From Agaribacter marinus (GTDB lineage: Bacteria > Pseudomonadota > Gammaproteobacteria > Enterobacterales > Alteromonadaceae), in assembly GCF_030160655.1 (NCBI RefSeq), contig NZ_BSOT01000006.1, positions 124,001 through 188,000 of the forward strand: 64,000 nucleotides of DNA, read 5' to 3'. Shown in pieces: positions 28,089 through 36,488 of the stretch (within the stretch, counting starts at the first letter, position 1; every line of letters begins with the position of its first letter). Position numbers and translations under genes: made by a program. The notes beneath the pieces were generated by a model, which was not told the DNA's origin, did no database searches, and worked only from the letters and a program-made list of their open reading frames with translations.

Positions 28089-29720
28089 ATGACGGTTAAT
28101 AAACAACAAAAATGCTCAGGCGTGATAGTGCAAGCTATATTTGTTTTTGGGGCGTTGTTAAGTCTAGTGGCCTGTGGCGGGGGCGGAGGCGCTAGCCAGC
28201 CAACAGACTCCCCTCCAGCAGTGCCTTCATTGCCTGCGCCGGAGCCATCTCCGACGCCAGCACCTGAGCCAGAGCCTATGCCACCTAGTAGTCTAGGCTG
28301 TGATCTTGGTCATATATGTGAAAGCTTTGATGACGCACAGCTTGATGAGGCTTGGAAGATGTCGATTGGAAGAGGTGAAAAATTTTCTACGTCTGAAAGA
28401 AGTAGCGCGGGTACGCGTTCTTTCCAATTCATTAGTAACAATAGCGTCTCTGTTGATTTAGCTGAAACCCGCTTCAATACCGTACTACAAATGTCATTTG
28501 ACAACGAAACACTCAGCGACGTGTCAACGAACAATCACAATATAGAGCGCCATGGCGGCGAGTTTGCTGAAGGTATTGTAGGCAGTGGATGGCAATTTGA
28601 TGGTAACGATGACTACTTAGAGGTCTCACATTCTTCTCGTTTAGAAATTCGCCGGGCGATTACCGCGAGCTTATGGTACAAACACAAAGATCAGGCAGAC
28701 AACTTATTTTATTCACTTGTAGAGCAGAGCGCGAACGAGTTTAGCGGGCATTCGCGATACGGTATTTGGATAGATCAGGTGAATAGAGTGTCAGCTTGTA
28801 TTGAACCCGACACTTGTGACGGTGGTGATACTTGCCAACGATGTGTTATAGCCCCGTCTGTGCGTTTAATTGAGGATGATTGGTATCACCTTGCAATGAC
28901 CTATGATGGTCGTGCGCTTAAGCTCTTTGTGAACGGATTAGTTGCCGGTGAATTTACTTATGAAAGAGAAACTAACATTTCGACTAAGCCTTATCCTTTA
29001 ACTTTGGGCACTGACATTTATGATGGTAGTAGTTCATTTTTGAGGGGCACTATTGATGAAGTGTATTTAGCTGAGAGGGCCACCCCTGATGCAAATATTG
29101 TGACAGAATATCAGGCCCTCGGTATTCGCGATGCGAGTATTAGCTTACCTTTAGCCAATTATCCAGAAATTCAACAGGATCTATGGGGGCGAATGTGGGT
29201 GTATTTCAAATCTTCAGATGAGGATAATTCAGGGAGTGGCACTGTTACAGGTTTTAATTTTCTTGAGATGTCCGGTAAACCAAAGGCTTCGGCGGATATT
29301 AGTGAAGAGACTAAGGTTAGCTATCAGTTGGGTGTTGGCAGTAATGAAAGTGGTGATAGTCACCTATTAGCAAAGTATAACACTGAGCTGGATCGAAATT
29401 TTGATGGTATATCGGACGTTGTGACAGATTGTGCGTTGCCAAGTGACGCTATTTCACCGCCTGAAAATCAATGGACTTGCATTGAATGGCGTTTTAACAC
29501 TGAAAATAATCATATTGAATATTGGTTGGACGGTACTCAAATTATATCTGTGGATCAGCGTGCGGGGAGTTGTGCGGGTGATGATCAACTACAAGTGTGG
29601 AATGGCCCGGAAAAATTCACTGAATTAAAAATAGGGGTTATGCAGACTTCGCAAGACCTTACTCACACTATGTACGTAGATGAGCTAATTGTCGATACTG
29701 AACAAATTGGGTGTAACTAA
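28089..29720 (+). CDS. lipoprotein with LamG-like and second jelly-roll domain
   Basis: Predicted surface or outer-membrane lipoprotein of 543 residues. The lipobox is LVAC at about residue 29, followed by Gly residues and a Pro/Glu-rich linker like that of the upstream agarase. A segment with CESFDDAQLDEAW begins a concanavalin-like domain. A LamG domain (WQFDGNDDYLEV, ITASLWYKH, WYHLAMTYDG, LFVNG) occupies about 130-340. The C-terminal part (LWGRMWVYF, CIEWRFNTENNHIEYWLDG) resembles the rest of the first domain. It lies 11 bp after the agarase, so likely one operon, binding or processing the same polysaccharide. No catalytic motif was identified. Confidence 0.75.
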   Translation: MTVNKQQKCSGVIVQAIFVFGALLSLVACGGGGGASQPTDSPPAVPSLPAPEPSPTPAPEPEPMPPSSLGCDLGHICESFDDAQLDEAWKMSIGRGEKFSTSERSSAGTRSFQFISNNSVSVDLAETRFNTVLQMSFDNETLSDVSTNNHNIERHGGEFAEGIVGSGWQFDGNDDYLEVSHSSRLEIRRAITASLWYKHKDQADNLFYSLVEQSANEFSGHSRYGIWIDQVNRVSACIEPDTCDGGDTCQRCVIAPSVRLIEDDWYHLAMTYDGRALKLFVNGLVAGEFTYERETNISTKPYPLTLGTDIYDGSSSFLRGTIDEVYLAERATPDANIVTEYQALGIRDASISLPLANYPEIQQDLWGRMWVYFKSSDEDNSGSGTVTGFNFLEMSGKPKASADISEETKVSYQLGVGSNESGDSHLLAKYNTELDRNFDGISDVVTDCALPSDAISPPENQWTCIEWRFNTENNHIEYWLDGTQIISVDQRAGSCAGDDQLQVWNGPEKFTELKIGVMQTSQDLTHTMYVDELIVDTEQIGCN

Positions 29721-29735
29721 GTATTTGTTGCGCCC

Positions 29736-30785
29736 TTAAGATTTTTGTTCTTTTTTGAGTTGATGTATCCGCGCAAGCTTTGCTTGTTTGATACTTAGTT
29801 GCTTTTGATATTTCTCTTTTTTTTCTGGTGTCGCTAGTTTTAAACTTTCTTGTAGCGTTTTGATTTGTTCCATCAGTTGTTGCTCCACGAACTCTTGTTG
29901 TTCGGCCGCTTCAGCTTTATCGAAAATGAGTTCCTCAGGTGTTGCTTCTGGCAATGTATCGGTTTTCTTTGATCTCGGTGATTTTGCTATTACTGGCGGC
30001 TTGTCGTCCATACGACGTTGATTAATAAATCCAGGTGATACTATCTCTATACTGGCATTGTGCAACGTGTCCAGTACATTCGCGAGCAAACGTGACCGCG
30101 CAGATATAAGACTTTTGACTTCTTCCAATAGCCCTGAAATACGGTAGGTAATCGAAAAGTCGCCTAGTTCAATAATTTGCACGAAGGGGTCTTTTAGATC
30201 TGCGCTCTCTGCTGCATCAATTAATAGTGCTTCAATCTTTTTGTGATGCAGATCATAACCGAGTGACAAATTCGCTGAAATGATCGTGCCTGAACTGCGC
30301 ACTACTTGGAGTGGTTGAGCGAGTAAATAGCTATTGGTGAAAGCAACTAATTCACGCTGTTCGGTTTGAATTTCAGTGTCAAAAATCCCTGCTTCGGTCA
30401 CCCGCCCAAAAAATTCGCCCACACGAATAAAGTCACCGGTTCGAAAAGGTTTTGTTATTCGCATAACAAGTCCCGACATAATGTTAGAGACAAGGGCGGT
30501 AGATGAAAATGCAATAACACCAGACAATAAAATACCAAGTAAGCCGAGTACTTGATTCCGAGTGTCTTTTTCAACTGGTAACGATATGACAATAGAGATG
30601 ACAGCGATAAAATATAGTAAGGCAAGGGTTAATTGTCGTGGAAATTTTGCTGACATACTCAGTGTTTTATCACCGAGCAAAAGTTTATGACTAGATCCTA
30701 GAATGAGAATACTGAACATCAATGTAAACACAAAGGGAATAAGTGATATGCCGGTGGTAAAGACTAACTGACTAAAATCATCCAT
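29736..30785 (-). CDS. MscS-family mechanosensitive channel
   Basis: Osmotic-relief channel homologue of 349 residues. Helices lie near 12-33, 48-68 and 78-105; the pore-lining helix contains GVIAFSSTALVSNIMSGLVMR, then the beta domain opens with PFRTGDFIRVGEFFGRVTE, the MscS signature. Residues 265-349 form a charged, coiled-coil-like cytoplasmic extension rich in Glu, Lys and Gln, not present in minimal MscS. GGGAGAG precedes the ATG. It runs 38 bp after the ABC1 kinase gene on the same strand. Confidence 0.9.
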   Translation of the reverse strand: MDDFSQLVFTTGISLIPFVFTLMFSILILGSSHKLLLGDKTLSMSAKFPRQLTLALLYFIAVISIVISLPVEKDTRNQVLGLLGILLSGVIAFSSTALVSNIMSGLVMRITKPFRTGDFIRVGEFFGRVTEAGIFDTEIQTEQRELVAFTNSYLLAQPLQVVRSSGTIISANLSLGYDLHHKKIEALLIDAAESADLKDPFVQIIELGDFSITYRISGLLEEVKSLISARSRLLANVLDTLHNASIEIVSPGFINQRRMDDKPPVIAKSPRSKKTDTLPEATPEELIFDKAEAAEQQEFVEQQLMEQIKTLQESLKLATPEKKEKYQKQLSIKQAKLARIHQLKKEQKS

Positions 30786-30823
30786 GTGCTCTCCCTATTA
30801 TAGTATACACATTGACTTACATG

Positions 30824-32140
30824 TTATTTTGCTGGTTTCGTTAAGTGTTGAGCAAGCAATTGTTTAAGTTTGATATTCGCGCTCACTCGATTCGCAAGTA
30901 ATATCATGCCACTTATTTTCCGGTTTACCAATGCAGTATCAAAATCAGGTGACGCCACTGCATTTTTATTTCGCATGAGTGATTGTGTTTGTTTGTATAG
31001 GCGTTGGATTAAATTTTCTTTTTTTAGGTTATAGCTGTCTACTTGCAAACACTCGCTAGCGGTCATTGAGGCATCTACAACGGTTGTAATGATATCATTG
31101 GGCATATCATTTCGTAATAAGCCCAAATCCAATAGTGACGCTTTCATTTCATTTGTATCTTGTGCTTGCATGCCACTTGCCATTCTGCGGTAAGTTGTTT
31201 GAGTTTTTGGTGATATTTCGCAGCATGCACCAAAGTCCAAAAGCGCAATTTGTCCAGTACTCGGTAACAGAAGAAAGTTTGCGAAGTTGGGGTCACTTTG
31301 CATAAAGCCATGCGAAAATAGCTCATCGAGTGTAAGGGTGATCAATGCTTGCATCGTTTTGTCGATGTACGCTTGAGGTTGTTGGCCTAGAGTATCTAGC
31401 GATTGGCCGTCAATAAATTCCATTGCTAAAATAAACTCATTGCATAACGATGCTTCGATATCTGGAATTACGAAAATACTCTGTTTGCCAAGTAAGTCCT
31501 TGTATTTAGCTAAATACGCGCGCTCTTCAATATAGTTAGCTTCTTTCTTTAGTTGTTTCTTTGCTTCTTCCAAGAGGTGGTTTAAATCAAATTGAGGAGG
31601 TATGACGCCACTCAATTTAAGTAAGCGGCCAAGATTGTTAATGTCACTGTCAATGCTTTTTGCAATGTTAGGGTATTGTACTTTTATCGCTAATTCTCGC
31701 CCGCCTTTTAGTCGCGCTTTATGTACTTGTCCAATGGAGGCACTCGCGATGGGTTCAAACGAAAAATATTCGAATTGGGTTTGCCAATCTTGTCCCCAAT
31801 GGTTGTTTAGCATATACAATAGTTGGTCTTTAGGCATTGAGTCCGCGCCTTGCCGGAGTTGCGCTAAAATGGGCTCCCACTCTGCTGGCAAAAACTCACC
31901 AGCGTCCATTGATAGCATTTGACCTACTTTCATTGCTGCGCCGCGCATTTGCGCCAATTGTTGCGTGATCGACTGAGCATTATCGTTAGTGAGTAAGGTA
32001 TTTTGCAGTGTTGGGCGTTTAGCGCTGAGTAGTTGGCTTGTGGTGTTAGAAATAACCGCGCCCGTTAACTTTGCTGCCAAGCCGCCTATTTTGCCCAGAC
32101 GACCCATTCGAGAACTTGGTACTTTGCTGCTGCGTTTCAT
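30824..32140 (-). CDS. ABC1/UbiB-family atypical kinase
   Basis: Atypical kinase-like ATPase of the UbiB/COQ8 group, tied to ubiquinone synthesis or lipid trafficking in family studies. 438 residues. The KxGQ motif is AAMKVGQMLS, the Ala-rich loop ASIGQVHKA, the lysine strand LAIKVQYP, the catalytic loop SDPNFANFL and the metal site LLDFGA. No C-terminal membrane helices are evident, unlike UbiB itself, so it belongs to the soluble AarF-like branch. Probably co-transcribed with the MscS gene. Confidence 0.9.
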   Translation of the reverse strand: MKRSSKVPSSRMGRLGKIGGLAAKLTGAVISNTTSQLLSAKRPTLQNTLLTNDNAQSITQQLAQMRGAAMKVGQMLSMDAGEFLPAEWEPILAQLRQGADSMPKDQLLYMLNNHWGQDWQTQFEYFSFEPIASASIGQVHKARLKGGRELAIKVQYPNIAKSIDSDINNLGRLLKLSGVIPPQFDLNHLLEEAKKQLKKEANYIEERAYLAKYKDLLGKQSIFVIPDIEASLCNEFILAMEFIDGQSLDTLGQQPQAYIDKTMQALITLTLDELFSHGFMQSDPNFANFLLLPSTGQIALLDFGACCEISPKTQTTYRRMASGMQAQDTNEMKASLLDLGLLRNDMPNDIITTVVDASMTASECLQVDSYNLKKENLIQRLYKQTQSLMRNKNAVASPDFDTALVNRKISGMILLANRVSANIKLKQLLAQHLTKPAK

Positions 32141-32226
32141 ACATTCATTGTATTTGATACTGATTCGTTAACAGTTAGCTTAAACGCTAAATCTAGCCAG
32201 CAATAGTAATTTTTGTATTTTTCTTG

Positions 32227-32421
32227 TGCACCGTTATTTATGAAACTTCAGGTTTGGTGCAATGCATATGGCATGAATAGTGCTTTATAAGCGCACCTTG
32301 GCGGTGAATTTACACATGAAGTAGGCTAGATACCTTGTTTTTGTTGTAAATTTATATTGAGCACGCTTCTAAATGCTCGGTTGTTGTGCGATCTTGTTGT
32401 TATGTGCACACATATGGTGCC
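32227..32421 (+). promoter_or_regulatory. candidate NtrC sites and sigma-54 promoter upstream of the nitrate transporter
   Basis: TGCAC-N6-GGTGC at 32405-32420 equals the E. coli glnA NtrC-site pattern. A second, weaker site (GCAC-N6-GGTG) lies at 32294-32306, and half sites TGCACC and GGTGCA at 32227 and 32256. TGGCAT-N5-GTGC at 32269-32283 has the GG-N10-GC spacing of a -24/-12 promoter. The strongest NtrC site is downstream of this promoter, which is unusual. The rest of 32141-32563 shows nothing else. Confidence 0.45.
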
Positions 32422-32563
32422 TTTTGAATGCACTAAATCATACCGTTAAAGCAAACACAATTTGATTAGAACACAGGCGTTCGTGATTTATTTGGCTTAA
32501 ATGGCTAAGTAAAGACGGACGTTTTTTTTTGCAAATATTATTTTATTGATTGAGGCATCTCCT

Positions 32564-34033
32564 ATGAGTGAAAGCGGAAAACTGAATCTTTTGTCATTTA
32601 CCGGCAAGATGAAGATTCTCCACATGAGTTGGATCGCATTTTTTATTACGTTTTTTGTGTGGTTTAACCATGCGCCATTACTTGGGTCAATCGCCGCATC
32701 ATTGGGTTTAAGCCCTGCCGAAGTAAAAACCCTACTCATTTTGAATGTGGCGCTCACTATCCCAGCTCGCATAATCATCGGGATGTTAACCGATAAGTTT
32801 GGGCCTCGCATTACTTACGCTGCTTTATTGTTCATCGCTAGTATTCCTTGTTTCATGTTTGCACTATCTACAGATTTTGCAACTGCCGCACTGTCTCGTT
32901 TTCTACTTGGTTTTATCGGTGCGGGTTTCGTTGTTGGAATTCGTATGGTAAGTGAATGGTTTCCTGCGAATGAGTTAGGTACTGCAGAAGGTATTTATGG
33001 TGGTTGGGGTAATTTTGGTTCAGCTGCAGGTGCAATGTTACTGCCTACTATCGCATTACTTTTTGGTGGAGAGGATGGTTGGCGTTACGCTGTTGGTATA
33101 ACTGGGGCAATGAGTCTTTTCTTCAGTTTCGTTTGGTATAAAAACGTGTCTGATACACCAAAAGGATCTACCTACTTTAAGCCTAAAAAAATAGGCGGTA
33201 TGGAAGTAACCAGTAAAGGTGACTTCGTATTTATGCTAGTGATGAAAATTCCTATGTATGCTGCATTGTCTTTATTAACGTGGAAGTTGTCACCGGCAGG
33301 CGTTTCAATTTTATCAGACATGGCGGCAACGGGTATTTATGTCAGCTTAGCCCTTATTTTGGTTTATGACTGCTACAGTGCATATGACGTAAATCGTGAT
33401 ATGTTTAAAAAGCCTGTGCCTGAAGTTGAGCGATATCAGTTTAAACAAGTAGCTGTGCTCAACATATTGTACTTTGCAACGTTTGGTTCTGAGTTAGCCG
33501 TGGTATCAATGTTACCTTTGTTTTTCTCAGAGGTATTTGAGTTAGATATGGTTTATGCGGGCCTATTGGCTTCTGCATACGCCTTCATGAATTTAATGTC
33601 GCGTCCAGCGGGCGGCTTTATTAGCGATAAATTTGGCCGTAAGAAAACCTTGTTAATTTTAACGGCAGGTTTGGCTGTGGGTTACACCGTTATGGCACTT
33701 ATTGACAGTACTTGGCCTTTGTACTTGGCGGTGGCTGCAGCGATGGCTTGTTCATTCTTTGTGCAATCAGGTGAAGGCGCTGTGTTCGCGGTCGTGCCAC
33801 TCATCAAGCGTCGCTTAACTGGACAAATCGCGGGTATGACCGGTGCTTATGGTAATGTAGGCGCGGTATTCTATTTAACTGTATTGTCGATGGTTGATTA
33901 CTCTACTTTCTTCTTGGTCATTGCAGCAACTGCAGCATTGGGCTTTGTTACATTGTTCTTGTTACGTGAACCAGAAGGCCACATGGCAGAAGTGAACGAA
34001 GATGGTACAGTAGAGCTTATTAAAGTTAACTAA
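32564..34033 (+). CDS. nasA: nitrate/nitrite MFS transporter, NarK/NasA family
   Basis: Twelve-helix inner-membrane transporter of 489 residues. Two nitrate-signature motifs are visible, [13 protein letters not shown] and [11 protein letters not shown], along with the conserved Arg in helix 2 ([17 protein letters not shown]) and the second MFS loop [10 protein letters not shown]. It lies alone with a Ser/Thr kinase-phosphatase gene, an assimilatory context, so NasA-type is more likely than respiratory NarK. A TTG at 32546 opens the frame earlier but ATG at 32564 has GAGG upstream. Confidence 0.9.
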   Translation: MSESGKLNLLSFTGKMKILHMSWIAFFITFFVWFNHAPLLGSIAASLGLSPAEVKTLLILNVALTIPARIIIGMLTDKFGPRITYAALLFIASIPCFMFALSTDFATAALSRFLLGFIGAGFVVGIRMVSEWFPANELGTAEGIYGGWGNFGSAAGAMLLPTIALLFGGEDGWRYAVGITGAMSLFFSFVWYKNVSDTPKGSTYFKPKKIGGMEVTSKGDFVFMLVMKIPMYAALSLLTWKLSPAGVSILSDMAATGIYVSLALILVYDCYSAYDVNRDMFKKPVPEVERYQFKQVAVLNILYFATFGSELAVVSMLPLFFSEVFELDMVYAGLLASAYAFMNLMSRPAGGFISDKFGRKKTLLILTAGLAVGYTVMALIDSTWPLYLAVAAAMACSFFVQSGEGAVFAVVPLIKRRLTGQIAGMTGAYGNVGAVFYLTVLSMVDYSTFFLVIAATAALGFVTLFLLREPEGHMAEVNEDGTVELIKVN

Positions 34034-34042
34034 TGGGGTTTT

Positions 34043-34070
34043 GCCGCCATGTTTTTATTTGCTTGGCGGC
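34043..34070 (+). promoter_or_regulatory. hairpin between the nitrate transporter and kinase genes
   Basis: GCCGCCA (34043-34049) pairs perfectly with TGGCGGC (34064-34070), 14-nt loop, ending 9 bp before the next ATG. No T-run follows, so it may limit or tune translation of the kinase gene instead of ending transcription. Confidence 0.5.
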
Positions 34071-34079
34071 ATTACAATA

Positions 34080-35876
34080 ATGACACAATCTTCTCGCTCC
34101 CCTACTTCATCTTTGTCTTTGCAATTTGGCGGTAAGTCTATTGCAGGGGCAAAAAGCATGAATCAAGATGCCTTTGCGGCACATTTACCTGATAATAGTG
34201 ATAAAGACTTTAAAGGTGGTGCTGCTGCCATCGCCGACGGCGTCAGCAGTTGCAAGGATTCGCACATTGCAAGTCAAGCCAGTGTGACTAGCTTTATTCA
34301 AGATTATTTTAGCACTCCCCAAAGTTGGAGTGTGCCCAATGCGGTCTCTCGTGTATTAACTGCGCTGAACAACTGGTTACACAAAGAGAATAGTCAAAGC
34401 AGTCGAGAGCAAGACAGTAAACTATGTACTTTCTCAGCCGTTGTCATCAAGTCAAATACCTTGCATGTATTTCATGTTGGCGATTCAAGGGTCTATTTAC
34501 TTCAAGATGGGGAGCTTGAACTTCTTACCACCGACCATGTGAGAATGGCGGGCGGTACGCAGTTTTTGGCGCGCGCAATGGGGGCAGATCGTCACCTTGA
34601 TGTGGACTATGCCAGTCGTATTGTTAACAAGGGTGATCAAATCTTGATGACCACCGATGGCGTACACGAACATATTTCGCAAAATGCACTCAGAGATATG
34701 ATGCTGCAAGTAAATATGCCTGACCCGACAAGAACAAATATTGTCAATCTAGGTGACAATAAACCCTTTGGTGTAAATACCCCAGAAATGATTGCCGACA
34801 AAATGGTAAAAACGGCGCTAGATAGGGGGAGTGATGATAATTTAACTGCGCTCATCGTCAGTATAGACGAGCTCCCTAGCGAAACACTAGACGAAACTCA
34901 CAAAAGAGTGCTGCAACTTGCGATACCACCAGTATTAGCGCAAGGTAACAAACTTGACGATTACGAAGTTTTGGATGTGATATTTAGCGGTACTCGCAGT
35001 CACATGTACCTAGTAAAAGATAAAAACACTAGTGAAAAATTTGTGCTTAAAGCACCGTCGCTTAACTTCCAGCAAGACACATTGTACTTAGACGGCTTTA
35101 TTCGTGAGGAATGGGTAGGGCAAAAAATCGATCACCCCAATGTGATGAAGACATACAAGCCACGTCCAGATACTCAGTTTTTATATTACTTAGGTGAGCA
35201 TATCCAAGGTATGAACTTGAGGGAGTGGATGAATGACAACCCAAATCCACCCTTGGATGAAGTCAGAGATTTAACAAAGCAAATTATTGCTGGTCTTCGT
35301 GCATTTCAACGTGCTGATATGGTGCATCAAGATCTAAAGCCCGAGAATATTATGATCAATCAAGATGGGCGCGTGAAAATTCTTGATTTTGGTACGGTGA
35401 AAATTGCGGGTGTGGAAGAAATGAATTCACCACTAGATAAGTCAATCCCTCAAGGGTCTGTGAATTATGTTGCACCGGAGTACTTACGCGGTGAACAAGG
35501 TAATTTTCAAGCAGACCTATTCTCATTGGGTGTAATTGTTTATGAAATGATTACTGGGCAACTTCCGTATAAGGAGATGTCGACGAACGATGTGAGCTTG
35601 GCTCGTTACTCTGATTTGGAGTACAGACCGGCCATTCACCATCGTAAAGACTTGCCCTTTTGGGTAGAAGGTTGTCTAAAGAAAGCCCTGCAGCCCAATC
35701 CTCGCTATAGGTATATGGCATTTTCTGAGTTTTTATTAGATTTAACTAAGCCGAATCAAACGCTTGAGGCAAACATACAACACCAGCCTTTAATAGAAAA
35801 AAATCCGATACTTGTTTGGCAAATAATAGCTGCAGCGCTATTAGGACTAAATTTACTGCAACTATTGATAACATGA
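34080..35876 (+). CDS. fused PP2C phosphatase and Ser/Thr protein kinase
   Basis: Bifunctional signalling protein of 598 residues with opposing activities. The N-terminal PP2C domain (about 10-260) has DGVSSCKDS, HVGDSRVYLL and DDNLTALIV. The kinase domain (about 285-555) has the Lys in KFVLKAPS, the catalytic loop HQDLKPENI, DFG in ILDFGTVKI and GSVNYVAPEY; the glycine loop is weak. A single C-terminal helix anchors it to the membrane. Such proteins sit beside nitrate transporters in many marine gammaproteobacteria, so control of nitrate uptake is likely but unproven. Confidence 0.9.
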   Translation: MTQSSRSPTSSLSLQFGGKSIAGAKSMNQDAFAAHLPDNSDKDFKGGAAAIADGVSSCKDSHIASQASVTSFIQDYFSTPQSWSVPNAVSRVLTALNNWLHKENSQSSREQDSKLCTFSAVVIKSNTLHVFHVGDSRVYLLQDGELELLTTDHVRMAGGTQFLARAMGADRHLDVDYASRIVNKGDQILMTTDGVHEHISQNALRDMMLQVNMPDPTRTNIVNLGDNKPFGVNTPEMIADKMVKTALDRGSDDNLTALIVSIDELPSETLDETHKRVLQLAIPPVLAQGNKLDDYEVLDVIFSGTRSHMYLVKDKNTSEKFVLKAPSLNFQQDTLYLDGFIREEWVGQKIDHPNVMKTYKPRPDTQFLYYLGEHIQGMNLREWMNDNPNPPLDEVRDLTKQIIAGLRAFQRADMVHQDLKPENIMINQDGRVKILDFGTVKIAGVEEMNSPLDKSIPQGSVNYVAPEYLRGEQGNFQADLFSLGVIVYEMITGQLPYKEMSTNDVSLARYSDLEYRPAIHHRKDLPFWVEGCLKKALQPNPRYRYMAFSEFLLDLTKPNQTLEANIQHQPLIEKNPILVWQIIAAALLGLNLLQLLIT

Positions 35877-35882
35877 CTCAAA

Positions 35883-36488
35883 TTAATGAGAAAAATCGAT
35901 ATTGAGTACTTCTGTGTTGTCAGTAAAGGTTAACGTATTAATACTGTCATCAAATTTAACGTTTACGGTATTCGTTTGTGCATGCCAAATATCGCGTAAT
36001 GCGTTATGCACTACTTGAAGGCCGCCTAATTTTTCAGGCTTTGTGGTTTCTTGGTATACCCAAAAGTGTTTGCCATCAATTTCATAACCCACAAGTGTTA
36101 AATCCAGCGCGGTATTGTCTGCCTGATAAATACCGAAACGTTCCGCAACATAGCCTGCAAACGCTTTTTGCGTTTCTTCTTTCCTGTGGATATCTGCACC
36201 AGTGTCGAATAACTCTTGTACCGCGTGTTCTGCATCATGAAGGCTGAAACGGTGCATAATTTCAAGCGTATTCGTTCGTTGGTTTAACTCTACTCTTGAT
36301 ATTGCTGCTTTTACTTGGTGAGCTTCCGCAACCGCATTACATGTGAGCAACACACTGAATAGCAAATACCCTAATAGCGTATGTATTTTTTTTGTCTTGC
36401 TTTGACCCTTTTCTATCGCAGAGAATAAATCTGCGATAGAAAAGCTTGAAGACATCAACTTATTATTCATCTTCAATTGCGCCTGCAT
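35883..36488 (-). CDS. DUF6702-family exported protein
   Basis: Uncharacterised periplasmic protein of 201 residues. The start is fixed by overlap: TAATG joins the upstream peptidase stop to this ATG. The N-terminus is unusually long, about 36 residues, before a hydrophobic segment ending NAVAEAHQVKAA. The domain shows RVELNQRTNTLEIMHRFSLHDAEHA and a KFWVYQE-like strand (HFWVYQET), as in DUF6702. Translational coupling suggests it works with the M1 peptidase. An internal start nearer the signal peptide is possible. Confidence 0.75.
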   Translation of the reverse strand: MQAQLKMNNKLMSSSFSIADLFSAIEKGQSKTKKIHTLLGYLLFSVLLTCNAVAEAHQVKAAISRVELNQRTNTLEIMHRFSLHDAEHAVQELFDTGADIHRKEETQKAFAGYVAERFGIYQADNTALDLTLVGYEIDGKHFWVYQETTKPEKLGGLQVVHNALRDIWHAQTNTVNVKFDDSINTLTFTDNTEVLNIDFSH

